NCBI GenBank assembly: GCA_937942165.1
Contig: CALDFW010000121.1
Coordinates: 1-46,048 of the forward strand
Direction of reading: 5' to 3'
From: an uncultured bacterium
Lineage (GTDB): Bacteria > Latescibacterota > UBA2968 > UBA8231
Length of the DNA: 46,048 bases
The position numbers and the translations under genes were made by a program. Positions 1-8,710 of the stretch are shown in pieces. Every line of letters starts with the position of its first letter. Position 1 is the first letter of the stretch. The notes beneath the pieces were generated by a model. It was given only the letters and a program-made list of their open reading frames with translations, was not told the DNA's origin and searched no databases.

Positions 1-1737
1 CCCAGGTCGGTTGCTATTGAGTCCCTGTAAAGCGATGCGAACCCAGCGGCCGCCCTCTGTCTGGTTGTAGACCAACTTGCCAGCGCTCCACAGGTCCGTT
101 CGGCCGTCTCGGTCGAAGTCTGCAACTACGGCTGGATAGGCAGTAGCGCCCTCTAGGACACGCTCTCCTTGCTGCAATTCGCCTTCGTACCAGGCGAGCA
201 AAACGGCGCTATCCGAACCCAAAGCCCACAGGTCGAGATCTCCATCGTTGTCAACGTCGGCGCTGAGTAGCTGCTCTATCTCAGATAGGACAACGGTCTG
301 CTGCTGGGTAAAGCGCATGCCGGCTCCGTTGTGCCAGAGTTCAATGCCTGTAGCGTTGGCCAGGATCAAATCCATATAACCGTCCTGATCAACGTCTTCA
401 GCAGCTAGGGTCTTGGCTGTTATTTGGGGCAGTCCTAGCGCAGGAGCTACGTCGCTGAACGTGCCGTCGCGGTTGTTGCTATACAGATGCACGCCCTCGT
501 CTGAAAGAGCGAAGAAATCCACGTCTCTATCGTCGTCGAAGTCGCTGAATACCACGCGTCGTATGGGGGGAGCGGTGGCCATTGTCGAGCTTTCAGAGAC
601 GTCTGTGAAGCCCGCCTGTCCGTCGTTGGCCAAAAGGTAGTGCTGATCTCGATCCATAAGCAGAAGGTCGAGGTCACCATCGTGGTCGACGTCTGAGGCT
701 GCTGCTCGCTGCGACGGGGGCAGTTGGGCCACCGGTGCCCAGTTTTCTCCATCGAGGCGCATGATGGTCGTGGTGGAACCGCTCAACACGAGCTCTTGCT
801 GCCTATCGTTATCCAGGTCGACGGCGAGGGCAAAGCGGATTTGCTCCGGCATATTGGCCACAGTCACCGATATCTGTCCGCGAAGATATTGAGCGATCGG
901 TTCCCCGCTCAACACGCTAACCTCTCCGTTTTCACCGTCGCTGATTAGAGTGGCGAAGATAGGGGGAGCGCTAACGTCCTCTGCGCTGCTAAAGGCGAAA
1001 GGCCCGCTGCGATCATCCGCACTCGTATTGGCTCCGCTCGCATCGCTTAAGACTTCGGCATAGCGTCCTTGCCCCTGATAGGACGAGCTGACCCCCTGAT
1101 GTCCTGCTTGGCTCAGCCCGTTAAACGTTTCCAACGCCGACCGCCAGTCGTCTGTGTTTCCTAGTCTGCGGTGCGCATTAGCCAGGCCGTAATAGGCGGA
1201 GATATTGTAGGGGTCCAAGCGAATGGCCTCTTTGAAATCGGCAATGGCCTCCTCATTCTGTCCAATCTTTGCGCGCACCTGTCCTAAATAATAGCGCACG
1301 TGCGGATCGTCCGGGTCTGCCTGTGCCACGGTGTTCAGAGAAACGAGTGCTTTATCATGCTCTTTTCCCTGCGCATTGAAAATGAGCCCGAGCGTATAGT
1401 GGGCTTGGAGCAGGGCGTCGTCGTGTCCTATCGAAGTCTGCAGAGATGTTGCTGCACTGTCGTACTTACCCAAGCTGTAGAGAGAAATTCCAAGATTGGC
1501 ATGGGCGACGGCATACGAGGGGAAAAGGGCAATGGCTTTCTCAAATTCGTTGCGACCACGCGTGTAGTTGTGCTGGTCCATGTAGACGACGCCCTGATTG
1601 TTGTGCCAACGCGCTCTGGACGGGATCTTTGTTTCCGAATCTGCGGTCTCGTTTTCCGTCGAAGTGCAGGAGGCGCTGAGTATGGCAAATAGGGCGCAAA
1701 AAATGGCGGTGGTTGTCTTGACGAGTCTTTTGGGCAT
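1..1737 (-). CDS. TPR / FG-GAP (VCBS) repeat lipoprotein with ASPIC/UnbV-like end, partial
   Basis: The frame is open from an ATG at 1737 to the window edge (579 codons), so the C-terminus is missing. The N-terminus is a lipoprotein signal: a basic MPKR start, a hydrophobic stretch and a lipobox-like LSASC at about residues 20-24. Residues about 40-210 are TPR helices (for example YALG/YYLG-type repeats with conserved Gly, Ala and Pro positions). From about 270 on there are repeated Asp-rich FG-GAP/VCBS calcium-loop motifs such as DVDHDGDLDLLL, DQDGYMDLIL, DVDNDGDLDLW and DFDRDGRTDLW. The last visible residues, WVRIALQGLNSNRPG, match the start of an ASPIC/UnbV domain. It is likely an outer-membrane-anchored, surface or periplasmic protein with a TPR stalk and a beta-propeller. 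The substrate is unknown. An AGGGAG Shine-Dalgarno sequence lies about 12 nt upstream. Confidence 0.85.
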   Translation of the reverse strand, partial: MPKRLVKTTTAIFCALFAILSASCTSTENETADSETKIPSRARWHNNQGVVYMDQHNYTRGRNEFEKAIALFPSYAVAHANLGISLYSLGKYDSAATSLQTSIGHDDALLQAHYTLGLIFNAQGKEHDKALVSLNTVAQADPDDPHVRYYLGQVRAKIGQNEEAIADFKEAIRLDPYNISAYYGLANAHRRLGNTDDWRSALETFNGLSQAGHQGVSSSYQGQGRYAEVLSDASGANTSADDRSGPFAFSSAEDVSAPPIFATLISDGENGEVSVLSGEPIAQYLRGQISVTVANMPEQIRFALAVDLDNDRQQELVLSGSTTTIMRLDGENWAPVAQLPPSQRAAASDVDHDGDLDLLLMDRDQHYLLANDGQAGFTDVSESSTMATAPPIRRVVFSDFDDDRDVDFFALSDEGVHLYSNNRDGTFSDVAPALGLPQITAKTLAAEDVDQDGYMDLILANATGIELWHNGAGMRFTQQQTVVLSEIEQLLSADVDNDGDLDLWALGSDSAVLLAWYEGELQQGERVLEGATAYPAVVADFDRDGRTDLWSAGKLVYNQTEGGRWVRIALQGLNSNRPG

Positions 1738-1746
1738 GCTTATATT
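1718..1746 (+). promoter_or_regulatory. Sigma70-type promoter for tRNA-Gly
   Basis: TTGACG at 1718-1723 and TATATT at 1741-1746 are separated by 17 bp, so both hexamers match the consensus at five of six positions. Predicted initiation near 1753 is about 20 bp before the tRNA. The promoter lies inside the 5' end and leader of the divergent lipoprotein gene, so the two transcription units overlap. Confidence 0.55.
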
Positions 1747-1773
1747 TCACTCCCTGTAATTTTGATCTTGAAA

Positions 1774-1849
1774 GCGAGAGTAGCTCAGTTGGTAGAGCCC
1801 CACGTTGCCAACGTGGTTGTCGCGAGTTCGAGTCTCGTCTCTCGCTCCA
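1774..1849 (+). tRNA. tRNA-Gly (anticodon GCC)
   Basis: A full cloverleaf can be folded by eye. The acceptor GCGAGAG (1774-1780) pairs with CTCTCGC (1839-1845). The D arm is GCTC/GAGC and the anticodon stem is CCACG/CGTGG with loop TTGCCAA (anticodon GCC at 1807-1809). The T arm is GCGAG/CTCGT with loop TTCGAGT. The discriminator base is U, as is usual for bacterial tRNA-Gly, and the CCA end is encoded at 1847-1849. Confidence 0.97.
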
Positions 1850-1855
1850 TTACTT

Positions 1856-1897
1856 AACGCGCCGTCGGAATACTTTCCGACGGCGCGTTTCCTTTTT
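1856..1897 (+). terminator. Intrinsic terminator after tRNA-Gly
   Basis: A perfect 15-bp GC-rich stem (1856-1870 with 1875-1889) with a TACT loop is followed by a T-rich run (TTTCCTTTTT). It sits 7 nt after the tRNA CCA end and ends the one-gene tRNA unit. Confidence 0.85.
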
Positions 1898-1922
1898 GAA
1901 TATACCTCAAATGTGCCGTGCG

Positions 1923-1954
1923 AAAAGGCCTATCTCTCCCGGGAAAGGCCTTTT
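1923..1954. terminator. Second hairpin; likely end of the minus-strand export operon
   Basis: A 9-bp stem AAAAGGCCT / AGGCCTTTT (1923-1931 with 1946-1954) with a 14-nt loop has A tracts on one side and T tracts on the other, so it could terminate in both directions. On the minus strand it overlaps the stop codon of the RND exporter gene (TAA at 1955-1953). With the tRNA terminator it separates two converging units. Confidence 0.55.
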
Positions 1955-4370
1955 ATTTTGCCTGCACTCGAGCAGCCCTATTCTCGCGTAGCTGAAGCAG
2001 GGCGGGAAGTAAGGTGACCGAAGTTATAAAGCAGCAGCCCAGACCAACCAGAGAAAGCACGCCGATGGAGGTTAGGGCGGGGTGATGTGCTGGCACAAGG
2101 CCAGAAAAGCCGACCATCGTTGTCAACGATGTCGCTAGGAGAGCTATACCCGTTGTACGGAGCACGAGGCGAAGCGATCCCTTGCCGGCTTCTCGATAGC
2201 GATGAAAAACGTGCACGCCGTTGTCTATGCCCATACCTATGATTGTCGGGAATGCCACCATATTGTACAGGTTGAGCTTTATATCGAATGCGTACATGAA
2301 TCCCATAACCCAAACGAGGGCGGTTAAGAGGGGAGTTAAGATGAGAAAAACATCTACAAAAGAGCGCAGATCAATCAGAAGAACGAGGGTGACAACGGTC
2401 AGCGTTAGCACGACGGCGAGCGTGCTGTCATCCAGCATAACCCGCAGCATCTCGGCTATGATAACGTGGGAGCTCGATGCGTAGTAGGTCTTTTTCGACG
2501 GGGTTTCAAAGGTGCGGATTTCATCGGCAAAGCGAATGGCGTTGCGGCCGTCTTTAAGCTGCACTGAGGCGTTAATCGCGACAAAGCTGAGAATCTCACC
2601 GCCCTTGCTCTTAAACTCATTTGTCAGGTCTTCGGGAAGATCGTACAGCGTGAGTTTTTCAACCTCAACATAGGGACGCAGTGAATCGACCTGCGCGCGC
2701 TGCTCGCTGTTAAAAAGCCCCGCGTTGTCGTCTAAGAGAGAGCGGATGTCAGCGATGATCTCTAGTTTTTGGTCCTGATGTTGGGGGAGCACGGAGTACA
2801 CGCTCTTGACCGACTTTATCGTGGAAGAATCTCCGTTGGCAGCGCGGATCGATTGGACAGTCGAAACCACTTCCATGGCATCTTCGTAGCTTTCGGTCAA
2901 TACGATGGCCGGCGAGCGCACTTCCTTAATGGACTCGGGCAAGCTGCCCCTGTCTTCATTGGCCTTTGGCGCGGGTTTTAGCTTGCTAAAATCGTACTCA
3001 AATTCGATGTGGTTCGTATGGTAGAGCGAATAGAATGTGGCGACCAGGCCGAATGCAAGCGTGACGAGCGGAGCGGGATATGTGCCACGGCGCAGGAGAT
3101 GCACCGGAGCGTCTTGGCGCGCGAGTCGCACGATATTAAGGCGTTCGCCCAACACGATGAAAGCGGGGCAAATAACGATCATTGCAATTAGAGAAAAAAG
3201 GATCCCTGTGCCAACGATAAAGCCAAACTCAGAAAAACCCTTAAAATCCGTTATCAGCAGAGAATAGAATGCAATCGCCGTTGTCACAGCCGTTGTCGTA
3301 AGGGCACTGCCGGTGTGGACCACGGTCTCTGTTAGCGCATGCTCTACGTCGGTGCCGCGCCTTCTCGCCTCGCGATAGCGCGCGAAGATGTGTATTCCAA
3401 AGTCGATCCCAAGCCCGAAGAGAATGGCAAAGAGACCTACGGTTATCATGTTGAGACTGCCGATAAACAGGTAGGTCATGCCGAAGGTCCAAGCCAGGCT
3501 CATCAAGAGTGGCAGGGCTATGATGAGAGATGCGAGGACCTGCCGAAAGTAGATGGAGATGAGCAGTAGAACGCCGATGATGCTGTAGGCCGCAGTCGAT
3601 TTAAGATCCTGCATGATGATCTTTATCTGGCTGGCGCTGTTTTTAAAACTGCCTTTGTAGGCATATTCTATGCTGGGGTGGAAACGCTTGGGATTGATGG
3701 ACGTTATGATCTGATCCAAGCTTTCCATAAGTGCCTGTGAAAACTTGACATCGGTAATTACCCCGGCCGGGTAGAGCCGCAGTATGACTCCGTTTTCCTC
3801 TTTGGTCATAATATACGAATCATAGCGGGCGGCCCGTTCGGACTTGGCGTCGACCTTGCGTTGGTATTTGTCTTCGATATCAGAAAAGTCTAAGGGGGAA
3901 TCTTCTTCGTCGTCTAGTGCAAAATAGAGAGGGGACTGCTTTAGCTTCTCTAGTTCGATATGGTCGTCAAGGCGGCTGTGTATCTGTTGGAGATCCTCCA
4001 AATCCATATAGAGCAATCGATTTTCTCTTAGCAGCTCTTTTTTACTATCGTGGGTGCTGAGTGAGCTGATAAGGGGATTGTCCCTTAAAGAATCAGAGAG
4101 TACCTCCATAAACTCGACGGCTCGGTCGAGGTCATCGCTGGTGATGACAACCATCAGAGGTCCTATACCACCAACGCGCGCTTTGATTCGGTTCAGCTCG
4201 TGCACGCTGACGTAGTCATCGGGCAATAAGTCGGCAAAGTCCGTCTTAATATTTTCGGATAGCTTTGCAGCGAAATAGCCCGAAGAAATAGACACCAATA
4301 GGCCAAATACAATAATGCCTATGTGATGATGGTATATGTGGTGAACTAACCGCTGGTAGTTGATGCGCAT
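1953..4370 (-). CDS. RND-superfamily (MMPL/HpnN-like) exporter
   Basis: This 805-residue inner-membrane protein has the twofold RND layout: one helix (about 17-36), a periplasmic domain (about 37-260), five helices (about 261-405), then the same pattern again. Each half carries the MMPL-type intramembrane motif: GIDFGIHIFARYREA at about 321 and GIDNGVHVFHRYREA in the second half. The acidic residue in each motif is the expected proton-relay site. Size and two-copy layout match the predicted lipid exporters of this superfamily, such as the hopanoid transporter HpnN, better than the roughly 1000-residue AcrB-type drug pumps. It is the last gene of the operon that starts at 10835, directly after an MlaC-like gene, which supports lipid or other hydrophobic cargo. 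The substrate is inferred, not seen. Confidence 0.85.
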   Translation of the reverse strand: MRINYQRLVHHIYHHHIGIIVFGLLVSISSGYFAAKLSENIKTDFADLLPDDYVSVHELNRIKARVGGIGPLMVVITSDDLDRAVEFMEVLSDSLRDNPLISSLSTHDSKKELLRENRLLYMDLEDLQQIHSRLDDHIELEKLKQSPLYFALDDEEDSPLDFSDIEDKYQRKVDAKSERAARYDSYIMTKEENGVILRLYPAGVITDVKFSQALMESLDQIITSINPKRFHPSIEYAYKGSFKNSASQIKIIMQDLKSTAAYSIIGVLLLISIYFRQVLASLIIALPLLMSLAWTFGMTYLFIGSLNMITVGLFAILFGLGIDFGIHIFARYREARRRGTDVEHALTETVVHTGSALTTTAVTTAIAFYSLLITDFKGFSEFGFIVGTGILFSLIAMIVICPAFIVLGERLNIVRLARQDAPVHLLRRGTYPAPLVTLAFGLVATFYSLYHTNHIEFEYDFSKLKPAPKANEDRGSLPESIKEVRSPAIVLTESYEDAMEVVSTVQSIRAANGDSSTIKSVKSVYSVLPQHQDQKLEIIADIRSLLDDNAGLFNSEQRAQVDSLRPYVEVEKLTLYDLPEDLTNEFKSKGGEILSFVAINASVQLKDGRNAIRFADEIRTFETPSKKTYYASSSHVIIAEMLRVMLDDSTLAVVLTLTVVTLVLLIDLRSFVDVFLILTPLLTALVWVMGFMYAFDIKLNLYNMVAFPTIIGMGIDNGVHVFHRYREAGKGSLRLVLRTTGIALLATSLTTMVGFSGLVPAHHPALTSIGVLSLVGLGCCFITSVTLLPALLQLRENRAARVQAK

Positions 4371-4378
4371 AGCCTAGA

Positions 4379-5002
4379 TTATTGTCTACTTTCCAACAGG
4401 CGGGCTAGCTGTTTGTCGAGTTGTCCGATGAGCTGTTCGTATGACTTCTTCTTTATGTAGCGCTCGTAGCGTCGCCGGTTGCCTTCGGCGGTGCTGGTCC
4501 CATCTATCGTCAAATCGTAAATGCGCCACTGGTTTTCTCGCCTGTGTAAATCGTAGGAAATGGTCACGGTTTCCCGTTCCAAGGGAATGGATGCTGTGAC
4601 AGTGGCCTTATCTCCTTCAATTTCTTCACCCACATAGCGTATATTTCCCTCTCGGTAGTAGCGCAGAAAGCTGTCAAAATTCTGCTCTCGTATGATGCCG
4701 CTGAAGGTGTTGACGAAGTGCGTCTGCTGCTCCGGAGTGCGCTCTTGCCAGTAGACGCCCAGCGCGAGTTTGCTAAGTTCGCCAAAATCAAATGCGGCAT
4801 TAATGCGCTCCTTGAGCGAGTCTTGGAGCGCCGGCGTGAGAGAGTCGGTAGGGGTGTCTTTTAGCAATGCATTGACCTGTTCGTCGTGCATCTGCAAAAA
4901 GGCAATGGGCGTTTTCTTTGCGGGTTCTTCCGGTTCTTGTGCCCATAAAGGCAGGGAAAGCAAGAGTGAAAAAGCCAAAGGGTAGAGTCGGTGGTTTCTC
5001 AT
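4379..5002 (-). CDS. MlaC/Ttg2D-family periplasmic lipid-binding protein
   Basis: This 207-residue protein has a clear signal peptide (MRNHR, then a Leu-rich core, cleavage probably after LWA). The mature part matches MlaC/Ttg2D in length and in its conserved blocks. These include the FGELSKLALGVYW helix, the QTHFVNTFSGIIREQNFDSFLRY region, and a C-terminal ENQWRIYDLTIDG strand that corresponds to the usual WKVYDV(I/V)I(E)G block. MlaC proteins carry phospholipids between the two membranes. The usual Mla ABC transporter genes are absent here. Instead it sits between an MlaC-DUF3047 fusion and an RND exporter. GAGGTAAT is placed well for its ATG and overlaps the stop codon of the upstream gene, suggesting coupled translation. 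Confidence 0.85.
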   Translation of the reverse strand: MRNHRLYPLAFSLLLSLPLWAQEPEEPAKKTPIAFLQMHDEQVNALLKDTPTDSLTPALQDSLKERINAAFDFGELSKLALGVYWQERTPEQQTHFVNTFSGIIREQNFDSFLRYYREGNIRYVGEEIEGDKATVTASIPLERETVTISYDLHRRENQWRIYDLTIDGTSTAEGNRRRYERYIKKKSYEQLIGQLDKQLARLLESRQ

Positions 5003-5005
5003 ATA

Positions 5006-6310
5006 TTACCTCGCTGAGAGCGCTGTTGCGGTGGCGCTGCCCTCGCGGTCGTGCCGCGTCATAGGGGGCAGTGTTGCACAATCGTCAACTATCTGACGCT
5101 TTGTTAGTGCATCTCGTTTCCACACGCGTAAATTGGCGTAGTAGGCCTCGGCATACGAGCGAGTTGAATTGGCGTCGGTGAGCAAGCCCAACCCAATCGT
5201 GCGGTCTGCTGGAGGCCCACCCAATTTGAGTTTGTGGTCTCTCTCTAAGTCGACCTGTTCGAAGGTCCATTTGCCGCGGTTGGCATCGCCGCTCTCCATT
5301 ACAAAAAACCACGGCCTAAAAATTTTGTCGCGTCGTCCAATCGTGCCCTCGGGCAGGGTTGAACTCCAGACGTATTTAAGCTGTTTAGGTACATGCAGCC
5401 AGTTTTGTGAAAAAATCACGTAAAGCCCAGCAGCACTATCGTTGGCGTTGTTTAGAAACTCATTCCCGCCGGGGGGGAGCACGTCGGCGCGCCAACACCA
5501 GGTCATGATGGGGTACTCGCGGGGATTCCAATGGACGAATTTACCCAGTATGACCGAGTAGCCCGAGTCGACAGCCGCCATGTAGGCGTATTCACCTGAG
5601 CGCTCCACGCGATACAGCAGGGGTTTGTCCTTGTCCTTATCGCGCCAAGCGCCCCAATCTGTTGGCGTCTGGCCGGCCGGCGTGGAGGAGAAATCGTCCA
5701 GCACCATATAGGGTGTTTCAGCTAGGCGACTTATTAGGGCGGGAAGAGAATAATTCCCGTCCAGTATATCCCTACTCAAGTCGCGGTAATAATTTCCCAA
5801 GTTTCGACCTTCAACAGTGATCCCTGTAATGCGCCAGCGGTCCTCTGCTGGGTCGAAATTCAGCGTTAGGGTTTGCTCACCCCCTTCTCTAAGTGCGGCA
5901 ACTGTGGCGCTACTCGATTCGCTCTGGCTCTTCATGGCGCGCAGGGAAAGGCCGCGCAGAGAGGGTTCGTTGAGATGGCGTGCTAAATCGCGCACGAGTC
6001 GACTGCGCATAGTTTGCACGAGGCGTTTTCCGTGTGTCTCGACCAATGCGTTAAACGCATCTTCAGAGAGGATATTCTCGTATGATTCCAGGCTCTGTTC
6101 GACATAGTTTCCAAAGGCCTGATCCGAAAGCGCGCGCACGTCGACCCAGTTTGCCACTAGCGCTTCGGCGATCTCTAGCCCGGAACGTTTGGGCTGCTGT
6201 ATTTGATCGTGTAGCCGTCCCAATGCGTCGGTGAAGCGCTGGGGCTGCGCCTCACACGGCATTACTGCCAGAACACCGATCGCGAGTGTGTATTTGAGTC
6301 TGCTAATCAT
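5006..6310 (-). CDS. Two-domain exported protein: MlaC-like domain fused to DUF3047
   Basis: This is a 434-residue protein if it starts at the ATG at 6310. That start overlaps the upstream stop as ATGATTAG and leaves a compact signal peptide (MISRLKY, hydrophobic core, CEAQ). An upstream ATG at 6334 would add eight residues. Residues about 20-200 look MlaC/Ttg2-like: a helical start, then ENILSEDAFNALVETHGKRLV, then the strand pair ending EDRWRITGITVEGRNL. Residues about 205-410 are a DUF3047 beta-sandwich: the DDFSS start, the IMTWCWRAD core, AGLYVIFS, and the TNANSTRS-like LLTDANSTRSYAEAYYANL end. The DUF3047 function is unknown. It lies between tolC-like and mlaC-like genes in the same operon. 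I do not know of this fusion elsewhere. Confidence 0.75.
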   Translation of the reverse strand: MISRLKYTLAIGVLAVMPCEAQPQRFTDALGRLHDQIQQPKRSGLEIAEALVANWVDVRALSDQAFGNYVEQSLESYENILSEDAFNALVETHGKRLVQTMRSRLVRDLARHLNEPSLRGLSLRAMKSQSESSSATVAALREGGEQTLTLNFDPAEDRWRITGITVEGRNLGNYYRDLSRDILDGNYSLPALISRLAETPYMVLDDFSSTPAGQTPTDWGAWRDKDKDKPLLYRVERSGEYAYMAAVDSGYSVILGKFVHWNPREYPIMTWCWRADVLPPGGNEFLNNANDSAAGLYVIFSQNWLHVPKQLKYVWSSTLPEGTIGRRDKIFRPWFFVMESGDANRGKWTFEQVDLERDHKLKLGGPPADRTIGLGLLTDANSTRSYAEAYYANLRVWKRDALTKRQIVDDCATLPPMTRHDREGSATATALSAR

Positions 6311-7652
6311 CGCGCAAAGAACTCGGATCTTCACTGCTCAACTGCAGTCCACCGCAGGTCATTTCTAACGTGGCTACGCTGATATTAAAGTCGTAAATAG
6401 ACTGAAAATACTGCTGTTCAATCAGTGCCCAGCTCTCAAAAGCCGATATGAGCTCTTTTAGCTGGTCAGGGTCAAATTCATATTCGTCCTTTGCTTCTTT
6501 TAGCCATTGGCGCGCCAGGCTACGGCTTTGACGAGCTGCCTGCAGGTCGCTCTCTGCCCGGCGATACTGGGCATGGGCACGCTGCACGTCTAGCTCGGCG
6601 CCTCGTCGAGCATGCTCTTTCATGGAAGAGAGCTGGCGATATTCAGCTTCAGCTTTGGCCACATCGGCCGCTAGTAAGTGGAACTCCAGCGACTGGCGAA
6701 CGCCAATAAAAGCGGCGCCGCTAAACAGATTGAACTCGTCTTTGACAAAGGGATTGCGCTGGTCTGTTCGTCCCGGAGCAATGGCGAAACGCACGCCCCC
6801 TCCAATAAATACCTGCGGTTTATACGCTTCTTTTGCGGCTATATGCAGGGCCTTCTTAGCCGCGATGCCCGCCTGCAGCTTGCGCCAGTCAGGCCGCTGT
6901 GAAAGCGCGCGCGTGAGGAGAGAGTCCAAATGTATTGCACGCGTTTGAACGGGGGCCAGCCAGCGGGCGCGGAGTTGAAGTGACTCGGTCTCATTCAATC
7001 CGGCTTGCCAAGCCAATGCGCGCTGGGCTAGGTCGAGTTGAGATGTTGCTTCTCGCTCCTGCTTACCCAGCTCGATCAGGGCCAGTTCAAACTTGTACAA
7101 ATTGGACATGGGCAGAGCCGCGGAATCTTCTATCTCACCGCGCTGCTCTTCTAGCTCCTCCTGCAGGCGCAGGACTAGTTCAAGGAGGTCTTGGGCCAAT
7201 AGCACGCCGTGATAGAGCTTTTTAACTTCGAATTCGGCCTGGTTTTGGGCTCCGCGAAGATCGGCTTCTTCCACGCCTACGCCGTTTTCAGCCGCCGATT
7301 TAATCTGTCTGCCGCGGCTGATAGGATAGATGGGTTGAATGAATTCCAGTTCGGTTCGGCCAAAGGGTCCCAGCGGACGAACGCCCGAAGTGTCGGAAGG
7401 GGGATTGAAAATATCTCCCTTTGCTTCGGGCACGAGACCGCTCTCGATATCCAGTCTCAGCCGGGGGAGAAAGCGCGCCGAGGTTGCTTTGCGCAGGTTT
7501 GCTGCCGAGGCCGCTACTTTCCATCGAGCAGCGGCTACCTCCATGTTGCTTTCGACCGCGCGGTCCACCAAGTTTTGCAGACTGTACGATGGGGCCGGCT
7601 TTTCTGCTGAGATCGGAATGCTGAGAAAGAGTGTGAGAAAAAAGAAAATCAA
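6303..7652 (-). CDS. TolC-family outer-membrane channel protein
   Basis: This 449-residue protein has a signal peptide (Phe/Leu-rich, cleaved near ISA-EK). The mature part has the two-repeat helical pattern of the outer-membrane efflux family: YSLQNLVDRAVESNMEVAAARWKVAASAANLRKATSARFLPRL-type helices at the start, a matching second repeat (ALSQRPDWRKLQAGIAAKKALHIAAKEAYKPQV), and long Ala/Glu/Gln-rich coiled coils. It begins with TTG at 7652, and the sequence TTGA overlaps start and upstream stop, so translation is probably coupled. In this operon it would form the outer-membrane exit for the RND exporter. No separate membrane-fusion (HlyD-type) protein is encoded nearby. The MlaC-like proteins could fill that gap, which is inference. 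Confidence 0.85.
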   Translation of the reverse strand: MIFFFLTLFLSIPISAEKPAPSYSLQNLVDRAVESNMEVAAARWKVAASAANLRKATSARFLPRLRLDIESGLVPEAKGDIFNPPSDTSGVRPLGPFGRTELEFIQPIYPISRGRQIKSAAENGVGVEEADLRGAQNQAEFEVKKLYHGVLLAQDLLELVLRLQEELEEQRGEIEDSAALPMSNLYKFELALIELGKQEREATSQLDLAQRALAWQAGLNETESLQLRARWLAPVQTRAIHLDSLLTRALSQRPDWRKLQAGIAAKKALHIAAKEAYKPQVFIGGGVRFAIAPGRTDQRNPFVKDEFNLFSGAAFIGVRQSLEFHLLAADVAKAEAEYRQLSSMKEHARRGAELDVQRAHAQYRRAESDLQAARQSRSLARQWLKEAKDEYEFDPDQLKELISAFESWALIEQQYFQSIYDFNISVATLEMTCGGLQLSSEDPSSLRDD

Positions 7653-8710
7653 TTGTAGTGCAGCTCCTGCTGGTCAATGGGTAAATCAGTTTTTATCGGG
7701 GGCTGTTTCCTGCTCCCGTCCAGTCCTCTTTCGAGTGCTCTGCGACTCAGGTGCGTTAGAAAGAGCCAGCCAATAAAAATCCAAAAGACTTTACGCATCC
7801 GCTTTGCTAAGCCGAGAGATAGGCCGACCGCTGGATTCAGCCCGAGCGTAGTCAAGAGAAATACCTGACCACCTTCGAGCACGCCGATATTAGAGGGCAT
7901 GAAGAAGAACAGGCTGTTGATAATGACCGTAAGCGATGTGACCAGAAATGCAACGGGAAAGGTGATACTCGGTTCGAGTGAATTGAGTATCACATAGGTT
8001 TCGCAGGCGCCGAGCATCCATCCCATGCTGTGAAAGAAAAGCACGAGAAAGAAGCGTTTCTTATGAGTGCGGTAGAAGGTGCCGATGCTGGCATCAATCT
8101 GCGTAGCCTTTGCCATGCGCCCCTCGACTCCGTCAGTTCGCACGCCCAACCTCTTCAACACGAGTACTATAGACGAAAACAAGCGCTGCTGTTTCTTCCA
8201 CAAGAGCAGCACGAGGGCAATGGCTGTCGTCATAAGAGCTGCCAGGCCCAGTTGAATTGCGAGAGGGAGGTCTACCGGCAAGTTCCAATGGAAAAATACC
8301 AGACTCAGTCCGAGCATAGTGAATCCGATTCCGGTAAGCGTCTGCGCAGTTTTGTTGATGACTACGGCGCTGAGATTGCTCCAGGCTGGGGCTTCGCTTT
8401 TAAGGAGGTAGGCCTTGAGCGGTTCTCCTCCAAGATTGGCTAAGGGGGTGAGTTGACTCACGGCTTCACCGGCGAGTTTTGCCATAAAGAGAGAGCTGAG
8501 TTTAGGACGTCCCTGTTCGGGAGAAAAGGCGAAGCTCCAAGCGATTGAGTTGGTTATGTGCCAGGTGCAGGCTAGCCCCAGAGCGAGTGGGAAAGACCAT
8601 TTGAGTACGGCTAAATTACGACCGACCTCGCTCGGGTCCATAACGCCGATGAGATAGCCCAAAAACAGCAGCCCAATGCCGGGCATCGCGATTTTAAAGA
8701 ACTTTTTCAC
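7649..8710 (-). CDS. LPG-synthase-type flippase-like membrane protein (UPF0104/HpnL-like)
   Basis: This 353-residue integral membrane protein has about eight hydrophobic segments. It carries hallmarks of the lysylphosphatidylglycerol-synthase transmembrane family (UPF0104): GGEPLKAYLL after helix 3, and the SNIGVLEGGQVFLL segment where the family usually reads P-G-G-x-G-x-x-E. It lacks the soluble aminoacyl-transferase domain, so it is more likely a lipid flippase or glycolipid-associated protein than an LPG synthase. HpnL of hopanoid clusters is a comparable stand-alone member. Its GTG start overlaps the upstream TGA as GTGA, directly after the CDP-alcohol phosphatidyltransferase. This suggests it handles that enzyme's lipid product. 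Confidence 0.75.
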   Translation of the reverse strand: MKKFFKIAMPGIGLLFLGYLIGVMDPSEVGRNLAVLKWSFPLALGLACTWHITNSIAWSFAFSPEQGRPKLSSLFMAKLAGEAVSQLTPLANLGGEPLKAYLLKSEAPAWSNLSAVVINKTAQTLTGIGFTMLGLSLVFFHWNLPVDLPLAIQLGLAALMTTAIALVLLLWKKQQRLFSSIVLVLKRLGVRTDGVEGRMAKATQIDASIGTFYRTHKKRFFLVLFFHSMGWMLGACETYVILNSLEPSITFPVAFLVTSLTVIINSLFFFMPSNIGVLEGGQVFLLTTLGLNPAVGLSLGLAKRMRKVFWIFIGWLFLTHLSRRALERGLDGSRKQPPIKTDLPIDQQELHYN

